Assembly (NCBI GenBank): GCA_009746045.1
Contig: RPFO01000594.1
Span: 808,449-872,448, forward strand
Direction of reading: 5' to 3'
From: Mesostigma viride
Taxonomy: Eukaryota > Streptophyta > Mesostigmatophyceae > Mesostigmatales > Mesostigmataceae
Length of the DNA stretch: 64,000 nt
Shown: positions 40,601-55,600 of the stretch, piece after piece
Numbering within the stretch: position 1 is the first letter of the stretch
Layout of the letters: each line of letters begins with the position of its first letter
Position numbers and translations under genes: made by a program
The notes under the pieces: model-generated
What the model saw: only the letters and a program-made list of their open reading frames with translations
Database searches by the model: none
Told to the model about the DNA's origin: nothing

Positions 40601-43600
40601 TACCACACACAATCTCCGGTGTGCCTCGGGAGCCTTCCCGTTCCCTTTCTTTTATTTTCCTTTGTCTTGGATCCCGCAGGGTACTTAAATTGTCACTACG
40701 GCACTTTTCTTGTCACCGCGACCCCTTGTCCCGCAGGACTGTTTCAGCGCGCTGGAGACGAGCCACGGGTCGACGCAGCCCTTCCCCTCACTGGGCGTGG
40801 CCAACTCCGATGCCAGCACACGCTCCAACACCAACACGGTCGGCGGCGCCGCCAACAGCGGCAGCACAAACGCCAGCAACGCCAACACCCCGGGCGGGGG
40901 CGCCACGCCCGGCGGCAGCGTGGCGGGTGGCAGTGTGCACGAGGATGACGTGGCGGCCAGTGCGGATGATGCGCTGCTGTCACCCCGCAGCGGGGGCATC
41001 AGCCTGCACAGCGCTCTCAAGGAGTGCCTCGACGCCATCCTGCGGGGTGCGGTCGCGGAGACATTCCGTGGGATCCTCTTCTCCGCGAGCCTTGCGGTGC
41101 CGCAGGCCATGCAGGTGGGTGCCTGCGGGGGGGGGGGGGGGGGGTTGACCGAGTCCAACAGAACCTTGCCTTTGATGCGTGCACGTGACCCTGGTAGAAC
41201 AGCTTGGACCACGGGGGTCAGGCGGGCACCGTGCAGGCACTTTACAGCATGGGAATGGGATGGAAGGGCCGGGCTATGGAGACCGAGGTAGCACTCTGCT
41301 AACGCTTGTATTGGTTTGTGTGGTAATTCTTGTATTAGTACCTGTAACAGCCATCCGGCAACATCCTGCCAGCAAGAAACTGCCGATTCCCCCCCCCCCA
41401 TTATCCACCCGCCAATCATGACTCTTCAGTTGCGACTCCCCAACCATGACTGCCACATCGAAACGTTGCCACCAATCATGTGCTGCCAGGTGGTCTCCAA
41501 CATCGGCTCGCTCCTGCAAGCCTGCGACGCACTGGCGCGCCACGTGGCGCTCTGCTGCGGCGTCCCCGTTGAGGCGCCCGTGCCCAAGTCGGACGGCAGC
41601 GAGGGCACCGTGCGCAGCATCTCCCTAAAGTCCCCTTCCGCGAACGTGAACGGCTGGGAGCTGCGCTCCTGGGAGGTGCTCGCGCGCGAGGTGCGGCTGA
41701 ATGACGAGCTGGCGCGCGAGATGAGGTCGTGGGAGGTGCTGGCGCGGCTGCAAGAAGAAGGGAAGGCGGTCGTCCTGCGGCTCACCGAGGAGAAGGTACG
41801 CCATGCGCGCGGCGGCTGGCACGCCATCGGCGGCGGCCGGCGCGTCGTTTCTGTGTGCTCATGCTGCTGCAAGTAGGGATGGGCGTCCATGCCAGGCATC
41901 CACGCACATGGCTGACATGGGTGCTGGTGTGTGTGTGTGTGAGATGGGATCACCCGAGCACATGGCTGACATGGGTGCTGGTGTGTGTGTGAGATGGGAT
42001 CACCCGAGCACATGGCGGACATGGGTGCTGGTGTGTGTGTGAGATGGGATCACCCGAGCACATGGCGGACATGGGTGCTGGTGTGTGTGTGAGATGGGAT
42101 CACCCGAGCACATGGCGGACATGGGTGCTGGTGTGTGTGTGAGATGGGATCACCCGAGCACATGGCTGACATGGGTGCTGGTGTGTGTGTGAGATGGGAT
42201 CACCCGAGCACATGGCGGACATGGGTGCTGGTGTGTGTGTGAGATGGGATCACCCGAGCACATGGCTGACATGGGTGCTGGTGTGTGTGTGAGATGGGAT
42301 CACCCGAGCACATGGCTGACATGGGTGCTGGTGTGTGTGTGAGATGGGATCACCCGAGCACATGGCTGACATGGGTGCTGGTGTGTGTGTGAGATGGGAT
42401 CACCCGAGCACATGGCTGACATGGGTGCTGGTGTGTGTGTGAGATGGGATCACCCGAGCACATGGCTGACATGGGTGCTGGTGTGTGTGTGAGATGGGAT
42501 CACCCGAGCACATGGCTGACATGGGTGCTGGTGTGTGTGTGAGATGGGATCACCCGAGCACATGGCTGACATGGGTGCTGGTGTGTGTGTGAGATGGGAT
42601 CACCCGAGCACATGGCTGACATGGGTGCTGGTGTGTGTGTGAGATGGGATCACCCGAGCACATGGCTGACATGGGTGCTGGTGTGTGTGTGAGATGGGAT
42701 CACCCGAGCACATGGCGGACATGGGTGCTGGTGTGTGTGTGTGTGAGATGGGATCACCCGAGCACATGGCTGACATGGGTGCTGGTGTGTGTGTGAGATG
42801 GGATCACCCGAGCACATGGCGGACATGGGTGCTGGTGTGTGTGTGAGATGGGATCACCCGAGCACATGGCTGACATGGGTGCTGGTGTGTGTGTGAGATG
42901 GGATCACCCGAGCACATGGCGGACATGGGTGCTGGTGTGTGTGTGAGATGGGATCACCCGAGCACATGGCGGACATGGGTGCTGGTGTGTGTGTGAGATG
43001 GGATCACCCGAGCACATGGCGGACATGGGTGCTGGTGTGTGTGTGAGATGGGATCACCCGAGCACATGGCTGACATGGGTGCTGGTGTGTGTGTGAGATG
43101 GGATCACCCGAGCACATGGCGGACATGGGTGCTGGTGTGTGTGTGAGATGGGATCACCCGAGCACATGGCGGACATGGGTGCTGGTGTGTGTGTGAGATG
43201 GGATCACCCGAGCACATGGCGGACATGGGTGCTGGTGTGTGTGTGTGTGAGATGGGATCACCCGAGCACATGGCTGACATGGGTGCTGGTGTGTGTGTGA
43301 GATGGGATCACCCGAGCACATGGCTGACATGGGTGCTGGTGTGTGTGTGAGATGGGATCACCCGAGCACATGGCTGACATGGGTGCTGGTGTGTGTGTGT
43401 GTGAGATGGGATCACCCGAGCACATGGCGGACATGGGTGCTGGTGTGTGTGTGAGATGGGATCACCCGAGCACATGGCGGACATGGGTGCTGGTGTGTGT
43501 GTGTGTGAGATGGGATCACCCGAGCACATGGCGGACATGGGTGCTGGTGTGTGTGTGAGATGGGATCACCCGAGCACATGGCTGACATGGGTGCTGGTGT

Positions 43601-46600
43601 GTGTGTGAGATGGGATCACCCGAGCACATGGCGGACATGGGTGCTGGTGTGTGTGTGAGATGGGATCACCCGAGCACATGGCTGACATGGGTGCTGGTGT
43701 GTGTGTGAGATGGGATCACCCGAGCACATGGCGGACATGGGTGCTGGTGTGTGTGTGAGATGGGATCACCCGAGCACATGGCTGACATGGGTGCTGGTGT
43801 GTGTGTGAGATGGGATCACCCGAGCACATGGCTGACATGGGTGCTGGTGTGTGTGTGAGATGGGATCACCCGAGCACATGGCGGACATGGGTGCTGGTGT
43901 GTGTGTGAGATGGGATCACCCGAGCACATGGCTGACATGGGTGCTGGTGTGTGTGTGTGTGAGATGGGATCACCCGAGCACATGGCTGACATGGGTGCTG
44001 GTGTGTGTGTGAGATGGGATCACCCGAGCACATGGCGGACATGGGTGCTGGTGTGTGTGTGTGTGAGATGGGATCACCCGAGCACATGGCGGACATGGGT
44101 GCTGGTGTGTGTGTGAGATGGGATCACCCGAGCACATGGCGGACATGGGTGCTGGTGTGTGTGTGAGATGGGATCACCCGAGCACATGGCGGACATGGGT
44201 GCTGGTGTGTGTGTGAGATGGGATCACCCGAGCACATGGCGGACATGGGTGCTGGTGTGTGTGTGAGATGGGATCACCCGAGCACATGGCGGACATGGGT
44301 GCTGGTGTGTGTGTGAGATGGGATCACCCGAGCACATGGCTGACATGGGTGCTGGTGTGTGTGTGAGATGGGATCACCCGAGCACATGGCTGACATGGGT
44401 GCTGGTGTGTGTGTGAGATGGGATCACCCGAGCACATGGCTGACATGGGTGCTGGTGTGTGTGTGAGATGGGATCACCCGAGCACATGGCTGACATGGGT
44501 GCTGGTGTGTGTGTGAGATGGGATCACCCGAGCACATGGCGGACATGGGTGCTGGTGTGTGTGTGAGATGGGATCACCCGAGCACATGGCGGACATGGGT
44601 GCTGGTGTGTGTGTGAGATGGGATCACCCGAGCACATGGCTGACATGGGTGCTGGTGTGTGTGTGAGATGGGATCACCCGAGCACATGGCGGACATGGGT
44701 GCTGGTGTGTGTGTGAGATGGGATCACCCGAGCACATGGCTGACATGGGTGCTGGTGTGTGTGTGAGATGGGATCACCCGAGCACATGGCGGACATGGGT
44801 GCTGGTGTGTGTGTGAGATGGGATCACCCGAGCACATGGCGGACATGGGTGCTGGTGTGTGTGTGAGATGGGATCACCCGAGCACATGGCTGACATGGGT
44901 GCTGGTGTGTGTGTGAGATGGGATCACCCGAGCACATGGCGGACATGGGTGCTGGTGTGTGTGTGAGATGGGATCACCCGAGCACATGGCGGACATGGGT
45001 GCTGGTGTGTGTGTGAGATGGGATCACCCGAGCACATGGCTGACATGGGTGCTGGTGTGTGTGTGTGTGAGATGGGATCACCCGAGCACATGGCGGACAT
45101 GGGTGCTGGTGTGTGTGTGAGATGGGATCACCCGAGCACATGGCGGACATGGGTGCTGGTGTGTGTGTGAGATGGGATCACCCGAGCACATGGCGGACAT
45201 GGGTGCTGGTGTGTGTGTGAGATGGGATCACCCGAGCACATGGCGGACATGGGTGCTGGTGTGTGTGTGAGATGGGATCACCCGAGCACATGGCTGACAT
45301 GGGTGCTGGTGTGTGTGTGAGATGGGATCACCCGAGCACATGGCTGACATGGGTGCTGGTGTGTGTGTGAGATGGGATCACCCGAGCACATGGCGGACAT
45401 GGGTGCTGGTGTGTGTGTGAGATGGGATCACCCGAGCACATGGCGGACATGGGTGCTGGTGTGTGTGTGAGATGGGATCACCCGAGCACATGGCTGACAT
45501 GGGTGCTGGTGTGTGTGTGAGATGGGATCACCCGAGCACATGGCGGACATGGGTGCTGGTGTGTGTGTGAGATGGGATCACCCGAGCACATGGCTGACAT
45601 GGGTGCTGGTGTGTGTGTGAGATGGGATCACCCGAGCACATGGCGGACATGGGTGCTGGTGTGTGTGTGAGATGGGATCACCCGAGCACATGGCGGACAT
45701 GGGTGCTGGTGTGTGTGTGAGATGGGATCACCCGAGCACATGGCTGACATGGGTGCTGGTGTGTGTGTGAGATGGGATCACCCGAGCACATGGCGGACAT
45801 GGGTGCTGGTGTGTGTGTGAGATGGGATCACCCGAGCACATGGCGGACATGGGTGCTGGTGTGTGTGTGAGATGGGATCACCCGAGCACATGGCTGACAT
45901 GGGTGCTGTGTGTGTGTGTGAGATGGGATCACCCGAGCACATGGCTGACATGGGTGCTGGTGTGTGTGTGAGATGGGATCACCCGAGCACATGGCTGACA
46001 TGGGTGCTGGTGTGTGTGTGAGATGGGATCACCCGAGCACATGGCTGACATGGGTGCTGGTGTGTGTGTGAGATGGGATCACCCGAGCACATGGCGGACA
46101 TGGGTGCTGGTGTGTGTGTGAGATGGGATCACCCGAGCACATGGCTGACATGGGTGCTGGTGTGTGTGTGAGATGGGATCACCCGAGCACATGGCGGACA
46201 TGGGTGCTGGTGTGTGTGTGAGATGGGATCACCCGAGCACATGGCTGACATGGGTGCTGGTGTGTGTGTGAGATGGGATCACCCGAGCACATGGCTGACA
46301 TGGGTGCTGGTGTGTGTGTGAGATGGGATCACCCGAGCACATGGCTGACATGGGTGCTGGTGTGTGTGTGAGATGGGATCACCCGAGCACATGGCGGACA
46401 TGGGTGCTGGTGTGTGTGTGAGATGGGATCACCCGAGCACATGGCTGACATGGGTGCTGGTGTGTGTGTGAGATGGGATCACCCGAGCACATGGCGGACA
46501 TGGGTGCTGGTGTGTGTGTGAGATGGGATCACCCGAGCACATGGCTGACATGGGTGCTGGTGTGTGTGTGAGATGGGATCACCCGAGCACATGGCTGACA

Positions 46601-49600
46601 TGGGTGCTGGTGTGTGTGTGAGATGGGATCACCCGAGCACATGGCTGACATGGGTGCTGGTGTGTGTGTGAGATGGGATCACCCGAGCACATGGCTGACA
46701 TGGGTGCTGGTGTGTGTGTGAGATGGGATCACCCGAGCACATGGCTGACATGGGTGCTGGTGTGTGTGTGAGATGGGATCACCCGAGCACATGGCGGACA
46801 TGGGTGCTGGTGTGTGTGTGAGATGGGATCACCCGAGCACATGGCTGACATGGGTGCTGGTGTGTGTGTGAGATGGGATCACCCGAGCACATGGCGGACA
46901 TGGGTGCTGGTGTGTGTGTGAGATGGGATCACCCGAGCACATGGCGGACATGGGTGCTGGTGTGTGTGTGAGATGGGATCACCCGAGCACATGGCGGACA
47001 TGGGTGCTGGTGTGTGTGTGAGATGGGATCACCCGAGCACATGGCTGACATGGGTGCTGTGTGTGTGTGTGAGATGGGATCACCCGAGCACATGGCGGAC
47101 ATGGGTGCTGGTGTGTGTGTGAGATGGGATCACCCGAGCACATGGCTGACATGGGTGCTGGTGTGTGTGTGAGATGGGATCACCCGAGCACATGGCTGAC
47201 ATGGGTGCTGGTGTGTGTGTGAGATGGGATCACCCGAGCACATGGCTGACATGGGTGCTGTGTGTGTGTGTGAGATGGGATCACCCGAGCACATGGCGGA
47301 CATGGGTGCTGGTGTGTGTGTGAGATGGGATCACCCGAGCACATGGCTGACATGGGTGCTGGTGTGTGTGTGAGATGGGATCACCCGAGCACATGGCTGA
47401 CATGGGTGCTGGTGTGTGTGTGAGATGGGATCACCCGAGCACATGGCTGACATGGTGTGTGTGTGAGATGGGATCACCCGAGCACATGGCGGACATGGGT
47501 GCTGGTGTGTGTGTGAGATGGGATCACCCGAGCACATGGCTGACATGGGTGCTGGTGTGTGTGTGAGATGGGATCACCCGAGCACATGGCTGACATGGGT
47601 GCTGGTGTGTGTGTGAGATGGGATCACCCGAGCACATGGCTGACATGGGTGCTGGTGTGTGTGTGAGATGGGATCACCCGAGCACATGGCTGACATGGGT
47701 GCTGGTGTGTGTGTGAGATGGGATCACCCGAGCACATGGCTGACATGGGTGCTGGTGTGTGTGTGAGATGGGATCACCCGAGCACATGGCTGACATGGGT
47801 GCTGGTGTGTGTGTGAGATGGGATCACCCGAGCACATGGCTGACATGGGTGCTGGTGTGTGTGTGAGATGGGATCACCCGAGCACATGGCGACATGGGTG
47901 CTGGTGTGTGTGTGAGATGGGATCACCCGAGCACATGGCTGACATGGGTGCTGGTGTGTGTGTGAGATGGGATCACCCGAGCACATGGCTGACATGGGTG
48001 CTGGTGTGTGTGTGAGATGGGATCACCCGAGCACATGGCTGACATGGGTGCTGGTGTGTGTGTGAGATGGGATCACCCGAGCACATGGCTGACATGGGTG
48101 CTGGTGTGTGTGTGAGATGGGATCACCCGAGCACATGGCTGACATGGGTGCTGGTGTGTGTGTGTGTGAGATGGGATCACCCGAGCACATGGCGGACATG
48201 GGTGCTGGTGTGTGTGTGAGATGGGATCACCCGAGCACATGGCGGACATGGGTGCTGGTGTGTGTGTGAGATGGGATCACCCGAGCACATGGCTGACATG
48301 GGTGCTGGTGTGTGTGTGAGATGGGATCACCCGAGCACATGGCGACATGGGTGCTGGTGTGTGTGTGAGATGGGATCACCCGAGCACATGGCTGACATGG
48401 GTGCTGGTGTGTGTGTGAGATGGGATCACCCGAGCACATGGCTGACATGGGTGCTGGTGTGTGTGTGAGATGGGATCACCCGAGCACATGGCGGACATGG
48501 GTGCTGGTGTGTGTGTGAGATGGGATCACCCGAGCACATGGCTGACATGGGTGCTGGTGTGTGTGTGAGATGGGATCACCCGAGCACATGGCTGACATGG
48601 GTGCTGGTGTGTGTGTGAGATGGGATCACCCGAGCACATGGCTGACATGGGTGCTGGTGTGTGTGTGAGATGGGATCACCCGAGCACATGGCTGACATGG
48701 GTGCTGGTGTGTGTGTGAGATGGGATCACCCGAGCACATGGCTGACATGGGTGCTGGTGTGTGTGTGAGATGGGATCACCCGAGCACATGGCTGACATGG
48801 GTGCTGGTGTGTGTGTGAGATGGGATCACCCGAGCACATGGCTGACATGGGTGCTGGTGTGTGTGTGAGATGGGATCACCCGAGCACATGGCTGACATGG
48901 GTGCTGGTGTGTGTGTGAGATGGGATCACCCGAGCACATGGCTGACATGGGTGCTGGTGTGTGTGTGAGATGGGATCACCCGAGCACATGGCTGACATGG
49001 GTGCTGGTGTGTGTGTGAGATGGGATCACCCGAGCACATGGCTGACATGGGTGCTGGTGTGTGTGTGAGATGGGATCACCCGAGCACATGGCTGACATGG
49101 GTGCTGGTGTGTGTGTGAGATGGGATCACCCGAGCACATGGCTGACATGGGTGCTGGTGTGTGTGTGAGATGGGATCACCCGAGCACATGGCGGACATGG
49201 GTGCTGGTGTGTGTGTGAGATGGGATCACCCGAGCACATGGCTGACATGGGTGCTGGTGTGTGTGTGAGATGGGATCACCCGAGCACATGGCTGACATGG
49301 GTGCTGGTGTGTGTGTGAGATGGGATCACCCGAGCACATGGCTGACATGGGTGCTGGTGTGTGTGTGAGATGGGATCACCCGAGCACATGGCGGACATGG
49401 GTGCTGGTGTGTGTGTGAGATGGGATCACCCGAGCACATGGCTGACATGGGTGCTGGTGTGTGTGTGAGATGGGATCACCCGAGCACATGGCTGACATGG
49501 GTGCTGGTGTGTGTGTGAGATGGGATCACCCGAGCACATGGCTGACATGGGTGCTGGTGTGTGTGTGAGATGGGATCACCCGAGCACATGGCTGACATGG

Positions 49601-52600
49601 GTGCTGGTGTGTGTGTGAGATGGGATCACCCGAGCACATGGCTGACATGGGTGCTGGTGTGTGTGTGAGATGGGATCACCCGAGCACATGGCTGACATGG
49701 GTGCTGGTGTGTGTGTGAGATGGGATCACCCGAGCACATGGCTGACATGGGTGCTGGTGTGTGTGTGAGATGGGATCACCCGAGCACATGGCTGACATGG
49801 GTGCTGGTGTGTGTGTGAGATGGGATCACCCGAGCACATGGCTGACATGGGTGCTGGTGTGTGTGTGAGATGGGATCACCCGAGCACATGGCTGACATGG
49901 GTGCTGGTGTGTGTGTGAGATGGGATCACCCGAGCACATGGCTGACATGGGTGCTGGTGTGTGTGTGAGATGGGATCACCCGAGCACATGGCTGACATGG
50001 GTGCTGGTGTGTGTGTGAGATGGGATCACCCGAGCACATGGCTGACATGGGTGCTGGTGTGTGTGTGAGATGGGATCACCCGAGCACATGGCTGACATGG
50101 GTGCTGGTGTGTGTGTGAGATGGGATCACCCGAGCACATGGCTGACATGGGTGCTGGTGTGTGTGTGAGATGGGATCACCCGAGCACATGGCTGACATGG
50201 GTGCTGGTGTGTGTGTGAGATGGGATCACCCGAGCACATGGCTGACATGGGTGCTGGTGTGTGTGTGAGATGGGATCACCCGAGCACATGGCTGACATGG
50301 GTGCTGGTGTGTGTGTGAGATGGGATCACCCGAGCACATGGCTGACATGGGTGCTGGTGTGTGTGTGAGATGGGATCACCCGAGCACATGGCTGACATGG
50401 GTGCTGGTGTGTGTGTGAGATGGGATCACCCGAGCACATGGCTGACATGGGTGCTGGTGTGTGTGTGAGATGGGATCACCCGAGCACATGGCTGACATGG
50501 GTGCTGGTGTGTGTGTGAGATGGGATCACCCGAGCACATGGCTGACATGGGTGCTGGTGTGTGTGTGAGATGGGATCACCCGAGCACATGGCTGACATGG
50601 GTGCTGGTGTGTGTGTGAGATGGGATCACCCGAGCACATGGCTGACATGGGTGCTGGTGTGTGTGTGAGATGGGATCACCCGAGCACATGGCTGACATGG
50701 GTGCTGGTGTGTGTGTGAGATGGGATCACCCGAGCACATGGCTGACATGGGTGCTGGTGTGTGTGTGAGATGGGATCACCCGAGCACATGGCTGACATGG
50801 GTGCTGGTGTGTGTGTGAGATGGGATCACCCGAGCACATGGCTGACATGGGTGCTGGTGTGTGTGTGAGATGGGATCACCCGAGCACATGGCTGACATGG
50901 GTGCTGGTGTGTGTGTGAGATGGGATCACCCGAGCACATGGCTGACATGGGTGCTGGTGTGTGTGTGAGATGGGATCACCCGAGCACATGGCTGACATGG
51001 GTGCTGGTGTGTGTGTGAGATGGGATCACCCGAGCACATGGCTGACATGGGTGCTGGTGTGTGTGTGAGATGGGATCACCCGAGCACATGGCTGACATGG
51101 GTGCTGGTGTGTGTGTGAGATGGGATCACCCGAGCACATGGCTGACATGGGTGCTGGTGTGTGTGTGAGATGGGATCACCCGAGCACATGGCTGACATGG
51201 GTGCTGGTGTGTGTGTGAGATGGGATCACCCGAGCACATGGCTGACATGGGTGCTGGTGTGTGTGTGAGATGGGATCACCCGAGCACATGGCTGACATGG
51301 GTGCTGGTGTGTGTGTGAGATGGGATCACCCGAGCACATGGCTGACATGGGTGCTGGTGTGTGTGTGAGATGGGATCACCCGAGCACATGGCTGACATGG
51401 GTGCTGGTGTGTGTGTGAGATGGGATCACCCGAGCACATGGCTGACATGGGTGCTGGTGTGTGTGTGAGATGGGATCACCCGAGCACATGGCTGACATGG
51501 GTGCTGGTGTGTGTGTGAGATGGGATCACCCGAGCACATGGCTGACATGGGTGCTGGTGTGTGTGTGAGATGGGATCACCCGAGCACATGGCTGACATGG
51601 GTGCTGGTGTGTGTGTGAGATGGGATCACCCGAGCACATGGCTGACATGGGTGCTGGTGTGTGTGTGAGATGGGATCACCCGAGCACATGGCTGACATGG
51701 GTGCTGGTGTGTGTGTGAGATGGGATCACCCGAGCACATGGCTGACATGGGTGCTGGTGTGTGTGTGAGATGGGATCACCCGAGCACATGGCTGACATGG
51801 GTGCTGGTGTGTGTGTGAGATGGGATCACCCGAGCACATGGCTGACATGGGTGCTGGTGTGTGTGTGAGATGGGATCACCCGAGCACATGGCTGACATGG
51901 GTGCTGGTGTGTGTGTGAGATGGGATCACCCGAGCACATGGCTGACATGGGTGCTGGTGTGTGTGTGAGATGGGATCACCCGAGCACATGGCTGACATGG
52001 GTGCTGGTGTGTGTGTGAGATGGGATCACCCGAGCACATGGCTGACATGGGTGCTGGTGTGTGTGTGAGATGGGATCACCCGAGCACATGGCTGACATGG
52101 GTGCTGGTGTGTGTGTGAGATGGGATCACCCGAGCACATGGCTGACATGGGTGCTGGTGTGTGTGTGAGATGGGATCACCCGAGCACATGGCTGACATGG
52201 GTGCTGGTGTGTGTGTGAGATGGGATCACCCGAGCACATGGCTGACATGGGTGCTGGTGTGTGTGTGAGATGGGATCACCCGAGCACATGGCTGACATGG
52301 GTGCTGGTGTGTGTGTGAGATGGGATCACCCGAGCACATGGCTGACATGGGTGCTGGTGTGTGTGTGAGATGGGATCACCCGAGCACATGGCTGACATGG
52401 GTGCTGGTGTGTGTGTGAGATGGGATCACCCGAGCACATGGCTGACATGGGTGCTGGTGTGTGTGTGAGATGGGATCACCCGAGCACATGGCTGACATGG
52501 GTGCTGGTGTGTGTGTGAGATGGGATCACCCGAGCACATGGCTGACATGGGTGCTGGTGTGTGTGTGAGATGGGATCACCCGAGCACATGGCTGACATGG

Positions 52601-55600
52601 GTGCTGGTGTGTGTGTGAGATGGGATCACCCGAGCACATGGCTGACATGGGTGCTGGTGTGTGTGTGAGATGGGATCACCCGAGCACATGGCTGACATGG
52701 GTGCTGGTGTGTGTGTGAGATGGGATCACCCGAGCACATGGCTGACATGGGTGCTGGTGTGTGTGTGAGATGGGATCACCCGAGCACATGGCTGACATGG
52801 GTGCTGGTGTGTGTGTGAGATGGGATCACCCGAGCACATGGCTGACATGGGTGCTGGTGTGTGTGTGAGATGGGATCACCCGAGCACATGGCTGACATGG
52901 GTGCTGGTGTGTGTGTGAGATGGGATCACCCGAGCACATGGCTGACATGGGTGCTGGTGTGTGTGTGAGATGGGATCACCCGAGCACATGGCTGACATGG
53001 GTGCTGGTGTGTGTGTGAGATGGGATCACCCGAGCACATGGCTGACATGGGTGCTGGTGTGTGTGTGAGATGGGATCACCCGAGCACATGGCTGACATGG
53101 GTGCTGGTGTGTGTGTGAGATGGGATCACCCGAGCACATGGCTGACATGGGTGCTGGTGTGTGTGTGAGATGGGATCACCCGAGCACATGGCTGACATGG
53201 GTGCTGGTGTGTGTGTGAGATGGGATCACCCGAGCACATGGCTGACATGGGTGCTGGTGTGTGTGTGAGATGGGATCACCCGAGCACATGGCTGACATGG
53301 GTGCTGGTGTGTGTGTGAGATGGGATCACCCGAGCACATGGCTGACATGGGTGCTGGTGTGTGTGTGAGATGGGATCACCCGAGCACATGGCTGACATGG
53401 GTGCTGGTGTGTGTGTGAGATGGGATCACCCGAGCACATGGCTGACATGGGTGCTGGTGTGTGTGTGAGATGGGATCACCCGAGCACATGGCTGACATGG
53501 GTGCTGGTGTGTGTGTGAGATGGGATCACCCGAGCACATGGCTGACATGGGTGCTGGTGTGTGTGTGAGATGGGATCACCCGAGCACATGGCTGACATGG
53601 GTGCTGGTGTGTGTGTGAGATGGGATCACCCGAGCACATGGCTGACATGGGTGCTGGTGTGTGTGTGAGATGGGATCACCCGAGCACATGGCTGACATGG
53701 GTGCTGGTGTGTGTGTGAGATGGGATCACCCGAGCACATGGCTGACATGGGTGCTGGTGTGTGTGTGAGATGGGATCACCCGAGCACATGGCTGACATGG
53801 GTGCTGGTGTGTGTGTGAGATGGGATCACCCGAGCACATGGCTGACATGGGTGCTGGTGTGTGTGTGAGATGGGATCACCCGAGCACATGGCTGACATGG
53901 GTGCTGGTGTGTGTGTGAGATGGGATCACCCGAGCACATGGCGGACATGGGTGCTGGTGTGTGTGTGAGATGGGATCACCCGAGCACATGGCGGACATGG
54001 GTGCTGGTGTGTGTGTGAGATGGGATCACCCGAGCACATGGCGGACATGGGTGCTGGTGTGTGTGTGAGATGGGATCACCCGAGCACATGGCTGACATGG
54101 GTGCTGTGTGTGTGTGTGAGATGGGATCACCCGAGCACATGGCGACATGGGTGCTGGTGTGTGTGTGAGATGGGATCACCCGAGCACATGGCTGACATGG
54201 GTGCTGGTGTGTGTGTGAGATGGGATCACCCGAGCACATGGCTGACATGGGTGCTGGTGTGTGTGTGAGATGGGATCACCCGAGCACATGGCTGACATGG
54301 GTGCTGGTGTGTGTGTGAGATGGGATCACCCGAGCACATGGCTGACATGGGTGCTGGTGTGTGTGTGAGATGGGATCACCCGAGCACATGGCTGACATGG
54401 GTGCTGGTGTGTGTGTGAGATGGGATCACCCGAGCACATGGCTGACATGGGTGCTGGTGTGTGTGTGAGATGGGATCACCCGAGCACATGGCTGACATGG
54501 GTGCTGGTGTGTGTGTGAGATGGGATCACCCGAGCACATGGCTGACATGGGTGCTGGTGTGTGTGTGAGATGGGATCACCCGAGCACATGGCTGACATGG
54601 GTGCTGGTGTGTGTGTGAGATGGGATCACCCGAGCACATGGCTGACATGGGTGCTGGTGTGTGTGTGAGATGGGATCACCCGAGCACATGGCTGACATGG
54701 GTGCTGGTGTGTGTGTGAGATGGGATCACCCGAGCACATGGCTGACATGGGTGCTGGTGTGTGTGTGAGATGGGATCACCCGAGCACATGGCTGACATGG
54801 GTGCTGGTGTGTGTGTGTGAGATGGGATCACCCGAGCACATGGCTGACATGGGTGCTGGTGTGTGAGATGGGATCACCCGAGCACATGGCTGACATGGGT
54901 GCTGGTGTGTGTGTGAGATGGGATCACCCGAGCACATGGCTGACATGGGTGCTGGTGTGTGTGTGAGATGGGATCACCCGAGCACATGGCGGACATGGGT
55001 GCTGGTGTGTGTGTGAGATGGGATCACCCGAGCACATGGCTGACATGGGTGCTGTGTGTGTGTGTGAGATGGGATCACCCGAGCACATGGCTGACATGGG
55101 TGCTGGTGTGTGTGTGAGATGGGATCACCCGAGCACATGGCTGACATGGGTGCTGGTGTGTGTGTGAGATGGGATCACCCGAGCACATGGCTGACATGGG
55201 TGCTGGTGTGTGTGTGAGATGGGATCACCCGAGCACATGGCTGACATGGGTGCTGGTGTGTGTGTGAGATGGGATCACCCGAGCACATGGCTGACATGGG
55301 TGCTGGTGTGTGTGTGAGATGGGATCACCCGAGCACATGGCTGACATGGGTGCTGGTGTGTGTGTGAGATGGGATCACCCGAGCACATGGCTGACATGGG
55401 TGCTGGTGTGTGTGTGAGATGGGATCACCCGAGCACATGGCTGACATGGGTGCTGGTGTGTGTGTGAGATGGGATCACCCGAGCACATGGCTGACATGGG
55501 TGCTGGTGTGTGTGTGAGATGGGATCACCCGAGCACATGGCTGACATGGGTGCTGGTGTGTGTGTGAGATGGGATCACCCGAGCACATGGCTGACATGGG

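Noticed and set aside
41887-54268. Open frames of 65-90 codons in the 50-bp array
   Set aside because: Repeat artefacts inside SEC15 intron 10.
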